From Streptomyces durocortorensis (lineage in GTDB: Bacteria > Actinomycetota > Actinomycetes > Streptomycetales > Streptomycetaceae): DNA of 64,000 nucleotides. Of this stretch, positions 1 through 10,675 are shown piece after piece. Position numbers and translations under genes: made by a program. The first letter of the stretch is position 1. Each line of letters starts with the position of its first letter. The notes under the pieces are model-generated. The model was not told the DNA's origin and ran no database searches. It saw only the letters and a program-made list of their open reading frames with translations. Location: NCBI RefSeq assembly GCF_031760065.1, contig NZ_CP134500.1:5828001-5892000 (forward strand), in the 5' to 3' direction.

Positions 1-18
1 CCCTGCGGGAGGGACACG

Positions 19-3000
19 GTGGAGTCTGGCGTGGCGGCGCGGGGTTCGAAGACGCGTACTAAAGGCGGACAGTCCGTGAAAAAGCAGCGCAATGGCACCG
101 TCGAGGTCGACGCGGCAGCTCTGAACAGACTGCTCGCGGGACTTGCGGCGATGCGCGACGGAAATTTCCGCAGGCGGCTGACCGTCTCCGGCGACGGTGT
201 GATGACGGAGATCGCGGCGGTCTTCAACGAGGTCGCCGACCGGAATCTGCATCTGACCGGTGAGCTGGCGCGCGTACGGCGGGTGGTCGGGCGTGAGGGG
301 AAGCTCACGGAGCGGCTGGAGACGGGGGCCTGTGAGGGTTCCTGGGCGGCCGCGATCGATGCCTCCAACGAGCTCGTGGACGATCTCGCGCGACCGGTGT
401 CCGAGGTGGGCCGGGTGCTGTCGGCGGTCGCCGACGGTGATCTGGAGCAGCGGATGGAGCTGCGGTCGCACACTACGGACGAGACGGTGCGCCCGCTGCG
501 CGGCGAGTTCCTGAAGGTCGCCCGTACGGTCAACAACCTCGTCGACCAGCTGTCGGTCTTCACCGAGCAGGTGACCCGGGTCGCCGTCGAGGTGGGCACC
601 GAGGGCAAGCTCGGCGGGCAGGCCCAGGTGCGGGGGATGTCCGGGTCGTGGAAGGACCTCACGGACTCCGTCAACACCATGGCGTACCGGCTGACCGCGC
701 AGGTGCGCGACATCGCGCTGGTCACGACCGCGGTGGCCAAGGGTGATCTGTCGCGGAAGGTCACCGTCCATGTGGCCGGTGAGATGCTCCAGCTGAAGAA
801 CACCGTCAATACGATGGTCGACCAGCTGTCCTCGTTCTCTTCCGAGGTGACGCGCGTCGCCCGTGAGGTGGGTACGGAGGGCGAGCTCGGCGGTCAGGCG
901 ACCGTGCCGGGTGTGGCCGGGGTGTGGAAGGACCTCACCGACTCCGTCAACACGATGGCGGGCAACCTCACCTCCCAGGTGCGCGGTATCGCGGAGGTGA
1001 CGACGGCGGTCGCCAGTGGTGACCTGACGCAGAAGGTCACGGTGAGCGCGCGGGGCGAGGTCGCCCAGCTCGCCGAGACGATCAACCAGATGACCGAGAC
1101 GCTGCGCACCTTCGCGGACGAAGTGACGCGTGTGGCGAGCGAGGTCGGTGGTGAGGGGCTGCTCGGCGGTCAGGCGCAGGTGCCGGGCGCCGCGGGGACG
1201 TGGAAGGACCTCACCGACTCGGTGAACACGGTCTTCCGGAACCTGACGACGCAGGTGCGTGACATCGCGCAGGTGACGACGGCGGTGGCCAGCGGCGACA
1301 TGTCGCAGAAGGTCACGGTCGATGTGGCCGGGGAGATGCTGGAGCTGAAGAACACCGTCAACACGATGGTGGACCAGCTCCAGGCCTTCGGCTCCGAGGT
1401 GACGCGGGTGGCCCGTGAGGTCGGCGTCGAGGGCCGGCTCGGCGGCCAGGCCGAGGTGCCGGGCGCCGCGGGGACGTGGAAGGACCTCACCGACTCGGTG
1501 AACACCGCCTTCCGCAACCTGACCGGTCAGGTCCGGGACATCGCGCAGGTGACGACTGCGGTCGCCAACGGTGACCTGTCGCAGAAGGTCACCGTGGATG
1601 TGGCCGGGGAGATGCTGGAGCTGAAGAACACCGTCAATACGATGGTGGCGCAGCTGTCCAACTTCGCCGACCAGGTGACGCGGATGGCCCGGGACGTGGG
1701 TACGGAAGGCCGCCTCGGCGGTCAGGCACGTGTGGACGGCGTCTCGGGGACGTGGAAGGAGCTCACGGACTCCGTCAACTTCATGGCCGGGAACCTCACC
1801 TCCCAGGTGCGGCAGATCGCCCAGGTGACGACTGCGGTGGCGCGGGGTGACCTGTCGCAGAAGATCGACGTGGACGCCCGGGGCGAGATCCTGGAGCTGA
1901 AGAACACGATCAACACGATGGTCGACCAGCTTTCCGCCTTCGCCGACCAGGTGACGCGGGTCGCCCGTGAGGTGGGGACGGACGGGCGGCTGGGCGGTCA
2001 GGCGCAGGTACCCGGCGTGGCCGGAGTGTGGCGAGATCTGACCGATTCGGTGAACGGTATGGCGGGGAACCTGACCGCTCAGGTCCGTAACATCGCGCAG
2101 GTTGCCACGGCGGTGGCGCGGGGTGACCTGTCGCAGAAGATCGACGTGGACGCCCGGGGCGAGATCCTGGAGCTGAAGAACACCCTCAATACGATGGTGG
2201 ACCAGCTGTCCAACTTCGCGGAGCAGGTGACGCGGGTCGCCCGCGAGGTGGGTACGGAGGGCATCCTCGGCGGTCAGGCCGAGGTGCAGGGTGTGTCCGG
2301 TACGTGGAAGGACCTCACCCAGTCCGTCAACGGCATGGCGAACAACCTGACCCTCCAGGTCCGCAATATCGCCGAGGTCACCACCGCGGTCGCCAAGGGC
2401 GATCTCTCCAAGAAGATCACCGTCGACGCCAAGGGCGAGATCCTCGAACTCGTCACGACCGTCAACACGATGGTCGACCAGCTGCTGAACTTCGCGGACG
2501 AGGTCTCGCGTGTGGCGCGTGAGGTGGGTACCGAGGGCATTCTCGGCGGTCAGGCGCGGGTCCGCGGCGCGACCGGCATCTGGAAGGACCTCAGCGAGAA
2601 CGTCAACCTGATGGCCAACAACCTGACCAGCCAGGTACGTAACATCTCGCGGGTCTCCTCCGCGGTCGCCAACGGCGATCTGACGAAGAAGGTCACCGTG
2701 GAGGCGCGCGGCGAGGTCGCGGAGCTGGCCGACACGGTCAACACCATGGTGACGACGCTGTCCTCGTTCGCTGACGAGGTCACGCGCGTGGCCCGTGAGG
2801 TGGGTACGGAAGGTGAGCTGGGCGGCCAGGCCCGGGTGCCGGGAGTCTCCGGTACGTGGAAGGACCTCACCGAGTCGGTGAACTCGATGGCCTCCAACCT
2901 GACCGGGCAGGTGCGGCAGATCGCGACGGTCACGACGGCCATCGCCAAGGGCGATCTGACCAAGAAGATCGACATCGACGCGCGCGGTGAGATCCAGGAG

Positions 3001-5496
3001 CTGAAGAACACCATCAACACGATGGTCGACCAGTTGTCCTCGTTCGCCGAGCAGGTGACCCGGGTCGCCCGCGAGGTGGGCACCGAGGGGCAGCTGGGCG
3101 GCCAGGCGCGGGTGCGGGACGTGGACGGCACCTGGCGCGATCTCACCGAGTCGGTGAACGAGATGGCCGGGAACCTGACCCGACAGGTGCGCGCCATCGC
3201 GGCCGTCGCCACCGCGGTGACCCGCGGCGATCTGAATCTGAAGATCGACGTGGACGCGGCGGGCGAGATCCAGGTCCTCCAGGACAACATCAACACGATG
3301 ATCGCGAACCTCCGCGACACCACCCTCGCCAACAAGGAACAGGACTGGCTGAAGGGCAACCTGGCCCGGATCTCCGGTCTGATGCAGGGCCGCCGCGATC
3401 TGGACGACGTGGCCTCGCTGATCATGAGCGAGCTGACGCCGGTCGTCTCCGCCCAGCACGGCGCGTTCTTCCTGGCGATGGCGCCCGACTCCGACGAGGT
3501 GGGGCCGGACAACGACGACGACGGTTCGTACGAGCTGCGGATGCGGGGGAGTTACGGCTACTCCGCCGGTTCGATGCCGACCTCGTTCCGGCCCGGTGAG
3601 ACGCTCATCGGGACGGCGGCCGAGGAGAAGCGGACGATCCAGGTCGACAATGTTCCGCCGGGCTATCTGAAGATCTCCTCCGGTCTCGGCGAGGCACCGC
3701 CCGCGCATGTGATCGTGCTGCCGGTGCTCTTCGAGGGCAAGGTGCTCGGGGTGATCGAGCTGGCGTCGTTCCAGCCGTTCACGCACATCCAGCGGGACTT
3801 CCTCAACCAGCTCGCCGAGATGATCGCGACGAGCGTCAACACGATCAGCGTCAACACCAAGACCGAGAAGCTGCTGGAGCAGTCGCAGGAGCTGACCGAG
3901 CAACTGCGCGACCGTTCGCAGGAGCTGGAGAACCGGCAGAAGGCCCTCCAGGCGTCCAACGCCGAGCTGGAGGAGAAGGCCGAGCTGCTGGCCCAGCAGA
4001 ACCGCGACATCGAGGTGAAGAACACCGAGATCGAGGAGGCGCGGCAGGTCCTGGAGGAGCGCGCCGAGCAGCTCGCGGTCTCGATGCGCTACAAGTCGGA
4101 GTTCCTGGCGAACATGTCGCACGAGCTGCGTACGCCGCTCAACTCGCTGCTGATCCTGGCCAAGCTGCTCGCGGACAACGCCGAGAGCAATCTCTCGCCG
4201 AAGCAGGTGGAGTTCGCCGAGACGATCCATGGGGCCGGTTCCGACCTGCTCCAGCTGATCAACGACATCCTGGACCTGTCCAAGGTCGAGGCGGGCAAGA
4301 TGGACGTCAGCCCGACCCGGATCGCGCTGGTCCAGCTGGTCGACTACGTGGAGGCGACCTTCCGCCCGCTCACCGCGGAGAAGGGGCTCGACTTCTCCGT
4401 ACGGGTGTCGCCGGAACTTCCCGCGACACTGCACACCGACGAGCAGCGCCTGCTCCAGGTGCTGCGCAACCTGCTGTCCAATGCGGTGAAGTTCACCGAC
4501 AGCGGGGCGGTGGAGCTGGTGATCCGGCCGGCCGGCGCCGATGTTCCGAACTCCATCCGGGAACATCTGCTGGAGGCGGGTTCGCTGCGGGACGCGGACG
4601 CCGATCTGATCGCCTTCTCGGTCACCGACACCGGGATCGGGATCGCGTCCAGCAAGATGCTGGTGATCTTCGAGGCGTTCAAGCAGGCGGACGGTACGAC
4701 GAGCCGCAAGTACGGCGGTACGGGCCTCGGGCTCTCCATCAGCCGGGAGATCGCGCGGCTGCTCGGCGGCGAGATCCACGCGGCGAGCGAGCCGGGCCGG
4801 GGCTCGACCTTCACGCTCTACCTGCCGCTGCACCGCGCCGAACTGCCGCCCCAGGGCTACCCGCAGGTGGGTTCGGGTTCGGCCGAGGTGCTGGGCGGCA
4901 CGGTCGAGAGCGGACAGTCCTCGGCCCCGCTCGGCGATCCGGCCAACTCCGCGGGACTGTTCCGGCGCCGGCGCAAGGCGCTCGGGGACGCGGCCCGCAG
5001 GTCCGCGCTGCCGTCCGGCCGGACGGCAGCCGAGAGCGCACCGGCCCAGGACGAATGGGCGCAGGGGAGCCAGGGGCAGGCCGCTGCGGAGGAGCCGGAG
5101 CCCCGGCGGACGTTCCGCTTCCGTGGCGAGAAGGTGCTCATCGTCGACGACGACATTCGTAACGTCTTCGCGCTGACGAGCGTGCTGGAGCAGCACGGAC
5201 TGGCGGTGCTGTACGCGGAGAACGGGCGCGAGGGCATCGAAGTCCTGGAGCAGCACGACGATGTGACGGTTGTGCTGATGGACATCATGATGCCCGAGAT
5301 GGACGGTTACGCGACGACGACCGCGATCCGCCGGATGCCGCAGTTCGCCGGACTGCCGATCGTCGCGCTCACGGCGAAGGCGATGAAGGGCGACCGGGAG
5401 AAGGCGATCGATTGCGGAGCTTCCGACTATGTGACGAAGCCGGTCGATCCTGATCATCTGCTCGCGGTGATGGAGCAGTGGATGCGCGGAGAGTGA
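19..5496 (+). CDS. osaA: OsaA-type hybrid histidine kinase with multi-HAMP array
   Basis: Very large (1825 aa) soluble hybrid sensor kinase. Residues about 95-1120 are a run of HAMP units: one degenerate copy, then ten copies in which the W-K-D-L-T core recurs every 276 bp (Trp codons at 649, 925, 1201 and so on to 3133). Next come a GAF domain (about 1115-1280), a long Glu/Gln coiled coil (1281-1360), the kinase core with H-box His1368 (SHELRTPLN), N box, DTGIG and GGTGLGLS boxes, a variable linker, and a C-terminal receiver with phospho-acceptor Asp1755. No membrane segment is visible, so it should act in the cytoplasm. Start GTG 19 is preceded by GGGAGGG; the GTG at 76 is an alternative. 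The family is known in Streptomyces for osmoadaptation together with OsaB, encoded next. HAMP repeats are nearly identical at DNA level, which favours recombination. Confidence 0.88.
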   Translation: MESGVAARGSKTRTKGGQSVKKQRNGTVEVDAAALNRLLAGLAAMRDGNFRRRLTVSGDGVMTEIAAVFNEVADRNLHLTGELARVRRVVGREGKLTERLETGACEGSWAAAIDASNELVDDLARPVSEVGRVLSAVADGDLEQRMELRSHTTDETVRPLRGEFLKVARTVNNLVDQLSVFTEQVTRVAVEVGTEGKLGGQAQVRGMSGSWKDLTDSVNTMAYRLTAQVRDIALVTTAVAKGDLSRKVTVHVAGEMLQLKNTVNTMVDQLSSFSSEVTRVAREVGTEGELGGQATVPGVAGVWKDLTDSVNTMAGNLTSQVRGIAEVTTAVASGDLTQKVTVSARGEVAQLAETINQMTETLRTFADEVTRVASEVGGEGLLGGQAQVPGAAGTWKDLTDSVNTVFRNLTTQVRDIAQVTTAVASGDMSQKVTVDVAGEMLELKNTVNTMVDQLQAFGSEVTRVAREVGVEGRLGGQAEVPGAAGTWKDLTDSVNTAFRNLTGQVRDIAQVTTAVANGDLSQKVTVDVAGEMLELKNTVNTMVAQLSNFADQVTRMARDVGTEGRLGGQARVDGVSGTWKELTDSVNFMAGNLTSQVRQIAQVTTAVARGDLSQKIDVDARGEILELKNTINTMVDQLSAFADQVTRVAREVGTDGRLGGQAQVPGVAGVWRDLTDSVNGMAGNLTAQVRNIAQVATAVARGDLSQKIDVDARGEILELKNTLNTMVDQLSNFAEQVTRVAREVGTEGILGGQAEVQGVSGTWKDLTQSVNGMANNLTLQVRNIAEVTTAVAKGDLSKKITVDAKGEILELVTTVNTMVDQLLNFADEVSRVAREVGTEGILGGQARVRGATGIWKDLSENVNLMANNLTSQVRNISRVSSAVANGDLTKKVTVEARGEVAELADTVNTMVTTLSSFADEVTRVAREVGTEGELGGQARVPGVSGTWKDLTESVNSMASNLTGQVRQIATVTTAIAKGDLTKKIDIDARGEIQELKNTINTMVDQLSSFAEQVTRVAREVGTEGQLGGQARVRDVDGTWRDLTESVNEMAGNLTRQVRAIAAVATAVTRGDLNLKIDVDAAGEIQVLQDNINTMIANLRDTTLANKEQDWLKGNLARISGLMQGRRDLDDVASLIMSELTPVVSAQHGAFFLAMAPDSDEVGPDNDDDGSYELRMRGSYGYSAGSMPTSFRPGETLIGTAAEEKRTIQVDNVPPGYLKISSGLGEAPPAHVIVLPVLFEGKVLGVIELASFQPFTHIQRDFLNQLAEMIATSVNTISVNTKTEKLLEQSQELTEQLRDRSQELENRQKALQASNAELEEKAELLAQQNRDIEVKNTEIEEARQVLEERAEQLAVSMRYKSEFLANMSHELRTPLNSLLILAKLLADNAESNLSPKQVEFAETIHGAGSDLLQLINDILDLSKVEAGKMDVSPTRIALVQLVDYVEATFRPLTAEKGLDFSVRVSPELPATLHTDEQRLLQVLRNLLSNAVKFTDSGAVELVIRPAGADVPNSIREHLLEAGSLRDADADLIAFSVTDTGIGIASSKMLVIFEAFKQADGTTSRKYGGTGLGLSISREIARLLGGEIHAASEPGRGSTFTLYLPLHRAELPPQGYPQVGSGSAEVLGGTVESGQSSAPLGDPANSAGLFRRRRKALGDAARRSALPSGRTAAESAPAQDEWAQGSQGQAAAEEPEPRRTFRFRGEKVLIVDDDIRNVFALTSVLEQHGLAVLYAENGREGIEVLEQHDDVTVVLMDIMMPEMDGYATTTAIRRMPQFAGLPIVALTAKAMKGDREKAIDCGASDYVTKPVDPDHLLAVMEQWMRGE

Positions 5497-5740
5497 TCGA
5501 ATATTGAACGAGTTGACGTGAGTTGTTGACCGACTGTGCTCGAACGGGTGTGAACGCGCTGGATTCGGGGAACCTTCTGGTCTCCCAACGCGTTTGAGGT
5601 ATGTGCACAGTGACATCGCGGTGACAGGGTGTGGTGACGGGCGGGGTGCGGCTACCATGACCGGCACAAGGACGGACGGCGCAAGGGAGTCGTCCCCTGG
5701 GGCGGCACCCGGTGCATTTCCGGGGCGAGGAGGACGGGCC

Positions 5741-6424
5741 ATGGTGCAGAAGGCCAAGATCCTCCTGGTCGATGACCGGCCGGAGAATCTGCTGGCGCTG
5801 GAGGCCATCCTCTCTGCGCTCGATCAGACACTGGTCCGGGCATCGTCAGGGGAGGAGGCGCTGAAGGCGCTGCTCACGGACGACTTCGCGGTCATTCTGC
5901 TGGACGTCCAGATGCCGGGCATGGACGGTTTCGAGACCGCCGCGCACATCAAGCGGCGGGAGCGGACCCGGGACATCCCGATCATCTTCCTCACCGCCAT
6001 CAACCACGGCCCGCACCACACCTTCCGGGGCTACGCGGCCGGTGCGGTGGACTACATCTCCAAGCCGTTCGACCCCTGGGTGCTCCGCGCCAAGGTCTCG
6101 GTCTTCGTCGAGCTGTACATGAAGAACTGCAAGCTCCGTGAGCAGGCCGCGCTGCTGCGCCTCCAGTTGGAGGGCGACGGCCACGCGGGCGGCGAGCACG
6201 AGAAGGAACCCGCTGGTCTGCTGGCCGAGCTGTCCGCACGGCTCGCGGCGGTCGAGGAGCAGGCCGAAGCGCTCTCCAAGCAGCTCGACGACGAATCCGC
6301 GGACGCCGCGGCGGTCGCCACGGCCGCCCATCTCGAACGCAAGCTGACCGGCCTGCGCCGCGCGCTCGACGCGCTGGAGCCGGGCACGGGCGGCAGTACG
6401 GGCGTGCTGCCCGCCCAGGGCTGA
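5741..6424 (+). CDS. osaB: OsaB-type stand-alone response regulator
   Basis: A 227-aa response regulator. The receiver fills residues 1-125 with the acidic pair in LLVDD, phospho-Asp55 (LLDVQMPGMDG) and the conserved Lys in SKPFDP. The C-terminal 100 residues are charged and coiled-coil-like (about 133-220), with no DNA-binding domain, so output is probably by protein contact. ATG 5741 follows a strong GCGAGGAGGA; the frame is open further upstream (ATG at 5657, from 5594), but those starts lack comparable ribosome sites. It lies 244 bp after osaA and is the known partner in Streptomyces osmotic adaptation; that partnership is family knowledge, not something seen here. Confidence 0.85.
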   Translation: MVQKAKILLVDDRPENLLALEAILSALDQTLVRASSGEEALKALLTDDFAVILLDVQMPGMDGFETAAHIKRRERTRDIPIIFLTAINHGPHHTFRGYAAGAVDYISKPFDPWVLRAKVSVFVELYMKNCKLREQAALLRLQLEGDGHAGGEHEKEPAGLLAELSARLAAVEEQAEALSKQLDDESADAAAVATAAHLERKLTGLRRALDALEPGTGGSTGVLPAQG

Positions 6425-6542
6425 CATCCTCCACCCCTCCGCCATGAGGCGTCGTCAGTTTCCGGCTGCCGGAAGGCGACACAGTCGGGTGAACCAGTAG
6501 GCGAACGTGTTCACGGGCGACGACAGCGGTAACCTCGGCATC

Positions 6543-9377
6543 ATGGCCTCACGTACGTCCGGCAAGGGTTCCCAGGGCACGGCGGGCACCGCGAAGCGGG
6601 TCGGCCGTACCCCGGGCCCGGCGAAGAAAGCCGCGCCCGCCAAGAAGACCGCGCCGAAGAAGTCGGCGGCCCCCGGGAAGAAGGCCCCCGCGAAGAAGGC
6701 GGCGGCCAAGAAGCCCGCGCCCAAGCCCGCACCCTCACCCACCGGTGGCCTCTACCGCCTGGTGCGGGCCGTCTGGCTCGGGGCGGCGCACGGTGTCGGT
6801 GCGGTGTTCCGTTCGATAGGGCGCGGGGCGAAGGGACTTGACCCGGCCCACCGCAAGGACGGGCTCGCGCTGCTGCTCCTCGGCCTGGCGCTGATCGTCG
6901 CCGCGGGCACCTGGTCCCACCTCCAGGGGCCGGTCGGCGATCTGGTCGAGATGCTCGTCACCGGGGCCTTCGGCCGGCTCGATCTGCTCGCGCCGATACT
7001 GCTGGGTGCGATGGCCGTACGGCTGATCCTCTATCCGGAGCGCCCGGAGGCCAACGGTCGCATCGTCATCGGCCTGTCCGCCCTGGTCCTCGGCGTCCTC
7101 GGACAGGTCCACATCGCCTGCGGTTCGCCGGGCCGGGACGCGGGCACCGAGGCGATGCAGGACGCGGGCGGCCTGGTGGGCTGGGCCGTGTCCAAACCGC
7201 TGATCTTCATGATGGGTGAGGTGCTCGCCGTACCGTTGCTGGTGCTGCTGACCGTCTTCGGGCTGCTCGTCGTCACCGCCACCCCGGTCAACGCCATCCC
7301 GCAGCGGCTGCGTCAGCTCGGTGTCCGCCTCGGCATCGTGGAGGCCCCGCCCGAGCCCGGTGACGTGTACGGCGACGACGACGAGCGCTACGACGAGCAG
7401 TGGCGCGAGGCGCTGCCCGGGCGGTCGCGGCGGGGTTCCTCGCGCCGCCCGGACGTGGAGCTGGTCCACGACCACGACCAGGCCGAGGCGGAAGCGCTCA
7501 CCAAGCGCCGCAGGCCCCGGCGGCCCGCGGTGCAGCCCGCGATGAACCGGCCCATGGACGCGGTGGACGTCGCGGCCGCCGCGGCCGCCGCGCTCGACGG
7601 AGCCGTCCTGAACGGCATGCCGCCCTCGCCGATCGTCGCCGACCTCACCCAGGGCGTCTCGGTGGACCGGGAGCGCACCGGTACACCCGTGCCCGGGGCC
7701 CGGGAGGCCGAGCGGGACGGCGGCGGCGCGGGGAAGGCGGGCGCGGGCTCCGGCCGCGCGGCCGGACGTTCCGGGGGAGAGGCGGCCGACCGTTCCGGCG
7801 GTGGAGGCGGCGCCTTCGGAGGCGTACCGGATCTGACGAAGCCCGCCCCGGAGCGCCCCGAGGGACTGCCCGCCCGCGCCGAGCAGCTCCAGCTGTCCGG
7901 TGACATCACCTACTCCCTGCCCTCGCTCGACCTGCTGGAGCGCGGCGGCCCCGGCAAGACCCGCAGCGCGGCCAACGACGCAGTTGTGGCCTCGCTGACC
8001 AACGTGTTCACGGAGTTCAAGGTCGACGCCGTGGTCACCGGCTTCACCCGGGGCCCGACGGTCACCCGTTACGAGATCGAGCTCGGCCCCGCCGTGAAGG
8101 TCGAGAAGATCACGGCGCTGGCCAAGAACATCGCGTACGCCGTGGCGAGCCCGGACGTGCGGATCATCTCGCCGATCCCGGGGAAGTCCGCCGTCGGCAT
8201 CGAGATCCCGAACTCGGACCGAGAGATGGTCAACCTCGGTGATGTGCTGCGCCTCGCGGACGCGGCCGAGGACGACCACCCGATGCTCGTGGCGCTCGGC
8301 AAGAACGTCGAGGGCGGCTACGAGATGGCCAACCTCGCCAAGATGCCGCACGTCCTGGTCGCCGGTGCCACCGGCTCCGGCAAGTCCTCCTGCATCAACT
8401 GCCTGATCACCTCGATCATGGTGCGGGCCACCCCGGACGACGTGCGGATGGTCCTCGTCGACCCCAAACGCGTCGAGCTCACCGCGTACGAGGGCATCCC
8501 GCACCTGATCACGCCGATCATCACCAACCCGAAGAAGGCCGCCGAAGCGCTCCAGTGGGTCGTACGGGAGATGGACCTGCGCTACGACGACCTCGCCAAC
8601 TTCGGCTACCGGCACATCGACGACTTCAACCACGCCGTGCGCAACGGCAAGTGCAAGGCGCCCGAGGGCAGCGAGCGGGAGCTGTCGCCGTACCCGTATC
8701 TGCTGGTGATCGTCGACGAGCTGGCCGACCTGATGATGGTCGCCCCGCGCGACGTCGAGGACTCCATCGTCCGCATCACCCAGCTCGCCCGCGCCGCCGG
8801 AATCCACCTGGTGCTCGCCACTCAGCGACCCTCGGTCGACGTCGTGACCGGCCTGATCAAGGCCAACGTGCCCTCCCGGCTCGCCTTCGCCACCTCCTCG
8901 CTCGCCGACAGCCGGGTCATCCTCGATCAGCCCGGCGCCGAGAAGCTCATCGGCAAGGGCGACGGTCTTTTCCTGCCGATGGGAGCCAACAAGCCCACCC
9001 GTATGCAGGGCGCCTTCGTGACCGAGCACGAGGTCGCGGCCGTCGTCCAGCACTGCAAGGACCAGATGGCCCCGGTCTTCCGGGACGACGTCGTGGTCGG
9101 CACGAAGCAGAAGAAGGAGATCGACGAGGACATCGGCGACGACCTGGACCTGCTCTGCCAGGCCGCCGAGCTGGTCGTCTCCACCCAGTTCGGGTCGACC
9201 TCGATGCTCCAGCGCAAGCTGCGGGTCGGCTTCGCGAAGGCGGGCCGGCTGATGGACCTGATGGAGTCCCGCAACATCGTCGGACCCAGCGAGGGATCAA
9301 AGGCCCGCGACGTCCTCGTGAAACCCGAGGAACTCGACGGGGTGTTGGCCGTCATTCGGGGGGAATCCGCTCCCTGA
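6543..9377 (+). CDS. ftsK: DNA translocase FtsK/SpoIIIE
   Basis: A 944-aa septal DNA pump that clears chromosomes from closing septa. The N-terminal 75 residues are a Lys/Ala/Pro-rich basic tail. Four membrane segments follow (about residues 107-240), then a long charged and Gly-rich linker. The motor has Walker A GATGSGKSS at about 608 and Walker B LLVIVDELAD with Asp725. The C-terminal gamma winged helix (about 860-935, ending KARDVLVKPEE) would read orienting sequences. I chose ATG 6543 because the Ala/Lys-rich tail of Streptomyces FtsK normally begins MAS; a GTG at 6507 would add 12 residues. No Shine-Dalgarno precedes 6543, so a very short leader is possible. Confidence 0.93.
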   Translation: MASRTSGKGSQGTAGTAKRVGRTPGPAKKAAPAKKTAPKKSAAPGKKAPAKKAAAKKPAPKPAPSPTGGLYRLVRAVWLGAAHGVGAVFRSIGRGAKGLDPAHRKDGLALLLLGLALIVAAGTWSHLQGPVGDLVEMLVTGAFGRLDLLAPILLGAMAVRLILYPERPEANGRIVIGLSALVLGVLGQVHIACGSPGRDAGTEAMQDAGGLVGWAVSKPLIFMMGEVLAVPLLVLLTVFGLLVVTATPVNAIPQRLRQLGVRLGIVEAPPEPGDVYGDDDERYDEQWREALPGRSRRGSSRRPDVELVHDHDQAEAEALTKRRRPRRPAVQPAMNRPMDAVDVAAAAAAALDGAVLNGMPPSPIVADLTQGVSVDRERTGTPVPGAREAERDGGGAGKAGAGSGRAAGRSGGEAADRSGGGGGAFGGVPDLTKPAPERPEGLPARAEQLQLSGDITYSLPSLDLLERGGPGKTRSAANDAVVASLTNVFTEFKVDAVVTGFTRGPTVTRYEIELGPAVKVEKITALAKNIAYAVASPDVRIISPIPGKSAVGIEIPNSDREMVNLGDVLRLADAAEDDHPMLVALGKNVEGGYEMANLAKMPHVLVAGATGSGKSSCINCLITSIMVRATPDDVRMVLVDPKRVELTAYEGIPHLITPIITNPKKAAEALQWVVREMDLRYDDLANFGYRHIDDFNHAVRNGKCKAPEGSERELSPYPYLLVIVDELADLMMVAPRDVEDSIVRITQLARAAGIHLVLATQRPSVDVVTGLIKANVPSRLAFATSSLADSRVILDQPGAEKLIGKGDGLFLPMGANKPTRMQGAFVTEHEVAAVVQHCKDQMAPVFRDDVVVGTKQKKEIDEDIGDDLDLLCQAAELVVSTQFGSTSMLQRKLRVGFAKAGRLMDLMESRNIVGPSEGSKARDVLVKPEELDGVLAVIRGESAP

Positions 9378-9558
9378 AGGGTGAATCCACCCGTAAAGGT
9401 TTCGTGGGCAACCGTTTCGTGCGGTCGTACGTCCAGTTGAAGGGAGGGACGGAACCATGCTCCTCCGCTTGGCTCCGCCCGTCTCCGCCCTGTCCGACCT
9501 CCCACCCCGTTCGGCCCACTACAGGTTGCCCAGTCCTCGATCGGGGCTGTTGCTCCGT

Positions 9559-9589
9559 CCCCGCTCCGCCCCGGGAGCCGGAGGCGGGG
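9559..9589 (+). terminator. Candidate hairpin terminator after ftsK
   Basis: CCCCGCTCCG (9559-9568) pairs with CGGAGGCGGGG (9579-9589) with one bulged base, giving a stem of about 10 bp. There is no T tract, as usual for Streptomyces hairpin terminators. It lies 180 bp after the ftsK stop, so the assignment is tentative. Confidence 0.4.
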
Positions 9590-9630
9590 CCGTCCGGCGA
9601 ACCCGATGGCTTACAAAGTCGTCCTCCCGG

Positions 9631-9661
9631 TTGCCCCTCCCTTTCGTACCCCCTCTAGACT
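9631..9661 (+). promoter_or_regulatory. Candidate promoter of rodZ-like gene
   Basis: TTGCCC (9631-9636) and TAGACT (9656-9661) are separated by 19 bp and lie 40 bp upstream of GTG 9701. The boxes resemble the vegetative sigma-70-type consensus, but the spacing is long. Confidence 0.35.
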
Positions 9662-9700
9662 GAACATCCAGCAGGTGGCTCACGCTCGAAAGGCGCCCCC

Positions 9701-10501
9701 GTGTCCATCGGCAACTCCCCCGAAGACGACCGGCCTTCGATCGGTCGTGCCCTCCAGCAGGCTCGTATCACCGCAGGTCTGACGGTCGAGGAAGTCAGCA
9801 GCTCCACCCGGGTGCGCATCCCCATCGTGCACGCGATCGAGCAGGACGACTTCTCCCGCTGCGGCGGCGACGTCTACACCCGCGGCCACATCCGCACGCT
9901 CGCGCGCGCCGTCGGCCTCGATCCGGAACCGCTGGTCGAGGAGTACGACGCCGATCACGGCGGCCGTCCCGCACCGACCCCGGCGGCACCGCTGTTCGAA
10001 GCGGAACGCATCCGTTCCGAACCCCGGCGGCCCAACTGGACCGCCGCCATGGTCGCGGCCATCGTCGCCGTGATCGGGTTCGTCGGCTTCACGCTCTTCA
10101 GCGGCGAGGAGAAGCCCTCGAACACCGCCCAGGTCGCGGAGGGCTCGAAGCCCGACAAGACCGCGGCCAAGCCCACCGCCACCAAGCCCTCCGACCCCAA
10201 GCCCGTGCCTTCCGAGAGCGCCATCGCCGCAGCCCCCCGGGACAAGGTGACGGTCAAGCTCAGTGCGGACCGGGACAAGAGCTGGATCTCCGCCAAGGAC
10301 CACAACGGCCGGCTGCTCTTCGACGGGCTACTGCTCCAGGGCGAGTCCAAGACCTTCCAGGACAAGGAGCGCATCGACCTCGTTCTCGGCAACGCCGGGG
10401 CGATCGACCTCTTCGTCAACGGCAAGCAGGTCCAGGACCGCTTCGGTCCGGGCACGGTCGAGCGGCTGTCCTACACCAAGGGCGACCCCGAGGCCGGCTG
10501 A
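9701..10501 (+). CDS. RodZ-like membrane-anchored helix-turn-helix protein
   Basis: A 266-aa protein with the layout of the RodZ family: an N-terminal HTH_25-type domain (residues about 8-80, starting near RALQQARITAGLTVEEVS), one membrane segment at about 111-128 (MVAAIVAVIGFVGFTLF), a Lys/Pro/Thr-rich linker, and a C-terminal extracytoplasmic DUF4115-like domain (about 175-262). RodZ couples the cytoskeleton to wall synthesis in rods; in Streptomyces the role is not well defined. It sits between ftsK and rimO as in other actinobacteria. GTG 9701 follows AAAGGCG at 9690. Confidence 0.75.
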   Translation: MSIGNSPEDDRPSIGRALQQARITAGLTVEEVSSSTRVRIPIVHAIEQDDFSRCGGDVYTRGHIRTLARAVGLDPEPLVEEYDADHGGRPAPTPAAPLFEAERIRSEPRRPNWTAAMVAAIVAVIGFVGFTLFSGEEKPSNTAQVAEGSKPDKTAAKPTATKPSDPKPVPSESAIAAAPRDKVTVKLSADRDKSWISAKDHNGRLLFDGLLLQGESKTFQDKERIDLVLGNAGAIDLFVNGKQVQDRFGPGTVERLSYTKGDPEAG

Positions 10502-10675
10502 TCCGCTGCCCCTCGACGCGCTACCCCTCCGACGGGCGTCCGGCCTCGCGCCGGGCGTCCGTCGGCGTTCCCGGCCGAAAACCTGTTACTCCCCGTAGCA
10601 GGAAGCGCCGGCCGGGAGGGGGGCAGGCAACCCTGCACGGCAGGGGCGCCGCCGGGACAAAGTAGTCTTGAGTCC

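Larger units (their letters stand above)
9378..9700. other. Intergenic gap ftsK - rodZ-like gene
   Basis: This 323-bp gap has no convincing gene. A 68-codon frame from ATG 9457 has a good ribosome-site-like GGGAGGGACGG in front, but its translation is Pro/Arg/Ser-rich and looks like random high-GC sequence. The gap holds a GC-rich hairpin (9559-9589) and a candidate promoter just ahead of the next gene. Confidence 0.6.

Noticed and set aside
5594..5740. An N-terminal extension of osaB from the upstream open frame
   Set aside because: The receiver fold begins right after ATG 5741, which has a strong ribosome site; the upstream translation is Gly/Arg-rich filler.
6735..9053. A 772-codon minus-strand frame opposite ftsK
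   Set aside because: Same composition artefact; Gly/His/Asp/Val-rich translation with no domain, against an unmistakable FtsK on the plus strand.
9457..9663. A 68-codon frame after ftsK with a good ribosome-site-like sequence
   Set aside because: Translation is Pro/Arg/Ser-rich without hydrophobic or helical pattern, and a stable hairpin lies within it.
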